Source of the DNA: Vibrio tasmaniensis 1F-187
GTDB taxonomy: Bacteria > Pseudomonadota > Gammaproteobacteria > Enterobacterales > Vibrionaceae
NCBI RefSeq assembly: GCF_000272405.2
Contig: NZ_AJZM02000272.1
Coordinates: 1-22,633, forward strand
Direction of reading: 5' to 3'
Length of the DNA: 22,633 nt
Under the pieces are notes generated by a model. It did not search any database, was not told the DNA's origin, and was given only the letters and a program-made list of their open reading frames with translations. The position numbers were made by a program, and so were the translations under genes. Shown in pieces: positions 22,613 through 22,633 of the stretch (position 1 is the first letter of the stretch; each line of letters starts with the position of its first letter).

Positions 22613-22633
22613 GGCTTTGTTGCGTAATTAAAT
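22613..22633. mobile_element. Possible terminal inverted repeat of an IS5-family (IS903-group) element
   Basis: The last 21 bases begin GGCTTTGTTGCGTAATT. The start GGCTTTGTTG is identical to the first ten bases of the IS903 inverted repeat, and the GCGTAA continuation is, as I recall, common in Vibrio IS5-group elements. Only the end is in the window, so the transposase and the target duplication cannot be seen. Confidence 0.5.

Overview
The window looks like chromosomal DNA of a marine Vibrio, probably near the Splendidus clade. I infer this from gene content and protein style, not from a marker gene: a mannose/fructose PTS cluster arranged like the Vibrio cholerae VC1820-VC1827 region, a Vibrio-type MpaA amidase, an OhrR/Ohr pair, a NIT-domain chemoreceptor, and intrinsic hairpin terminators between convergent genes. 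No rRNA, tRNA or CRISPR array was seen.

Positions 1-8.6 kb hold small independent units. A DMT exporter (58-957, minus) diverges from a MocR-type regulator (1080-2510, plus), with three TACAGAT repeats between them. A TyrP-like aromatic amino acid permease (2756-3925) has a near-perfect TyrR box. Next come ohrR (minus) and ohr (plus) with shared operators, a large NIT-domain methyl-accepting chemotaxis protein (minus), a 57-residue acidic zinc-ribbon protein, and a TetR regulator preceded by two GAAC-N4-GTTC palindromes.

Positions 8.6-18.5 kb are a dense fructose/mannose-family PTS island. It contains a fused IIA-IIC-IIB permease (minus), a free-standing IIB, an HPr-like/IIA fusion, an AraC-family regulator (minus), a fused IIA-IIB-IIC permease followed by manA, and a split system of IIA plus IIC-IIB. 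In total there are four IIA, four IIB and three IIC domains. Mannose taken up as mannose-6-phosphate would be turned into fructose-6-phosphate by ManA. CRP-like sites and a 20-bp-spaced direct repeat upstream suggest catabolite and AraC-type control.

Positions 18.5-21.0 kb carry an OppA/MppA-type periplasmic binding protein (minus) divergent from mpaA (plus), probably a unit for murein-peptide uptake and recycling.

Positions 21.0-22.6 kb are AT-rich and look accessory: a two-gene operon of unknown function (a 100-residue protein and a small lipoprotein), a 76-residue zinc-ribbon protein, and at the extreme right edge what looks like the terminal inverted repeat of an IS5-family (IS903-group) element.

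The most unusual items are the HPr-like/IIA fusion whose HPr part lacks the canonical active-site signature, the fused-versus-split paralogous PTS permeases, the operator-like repeats, and short direct repeats sitting at the stop codons of three genes. I did not find a clearly new defence or mobile system.
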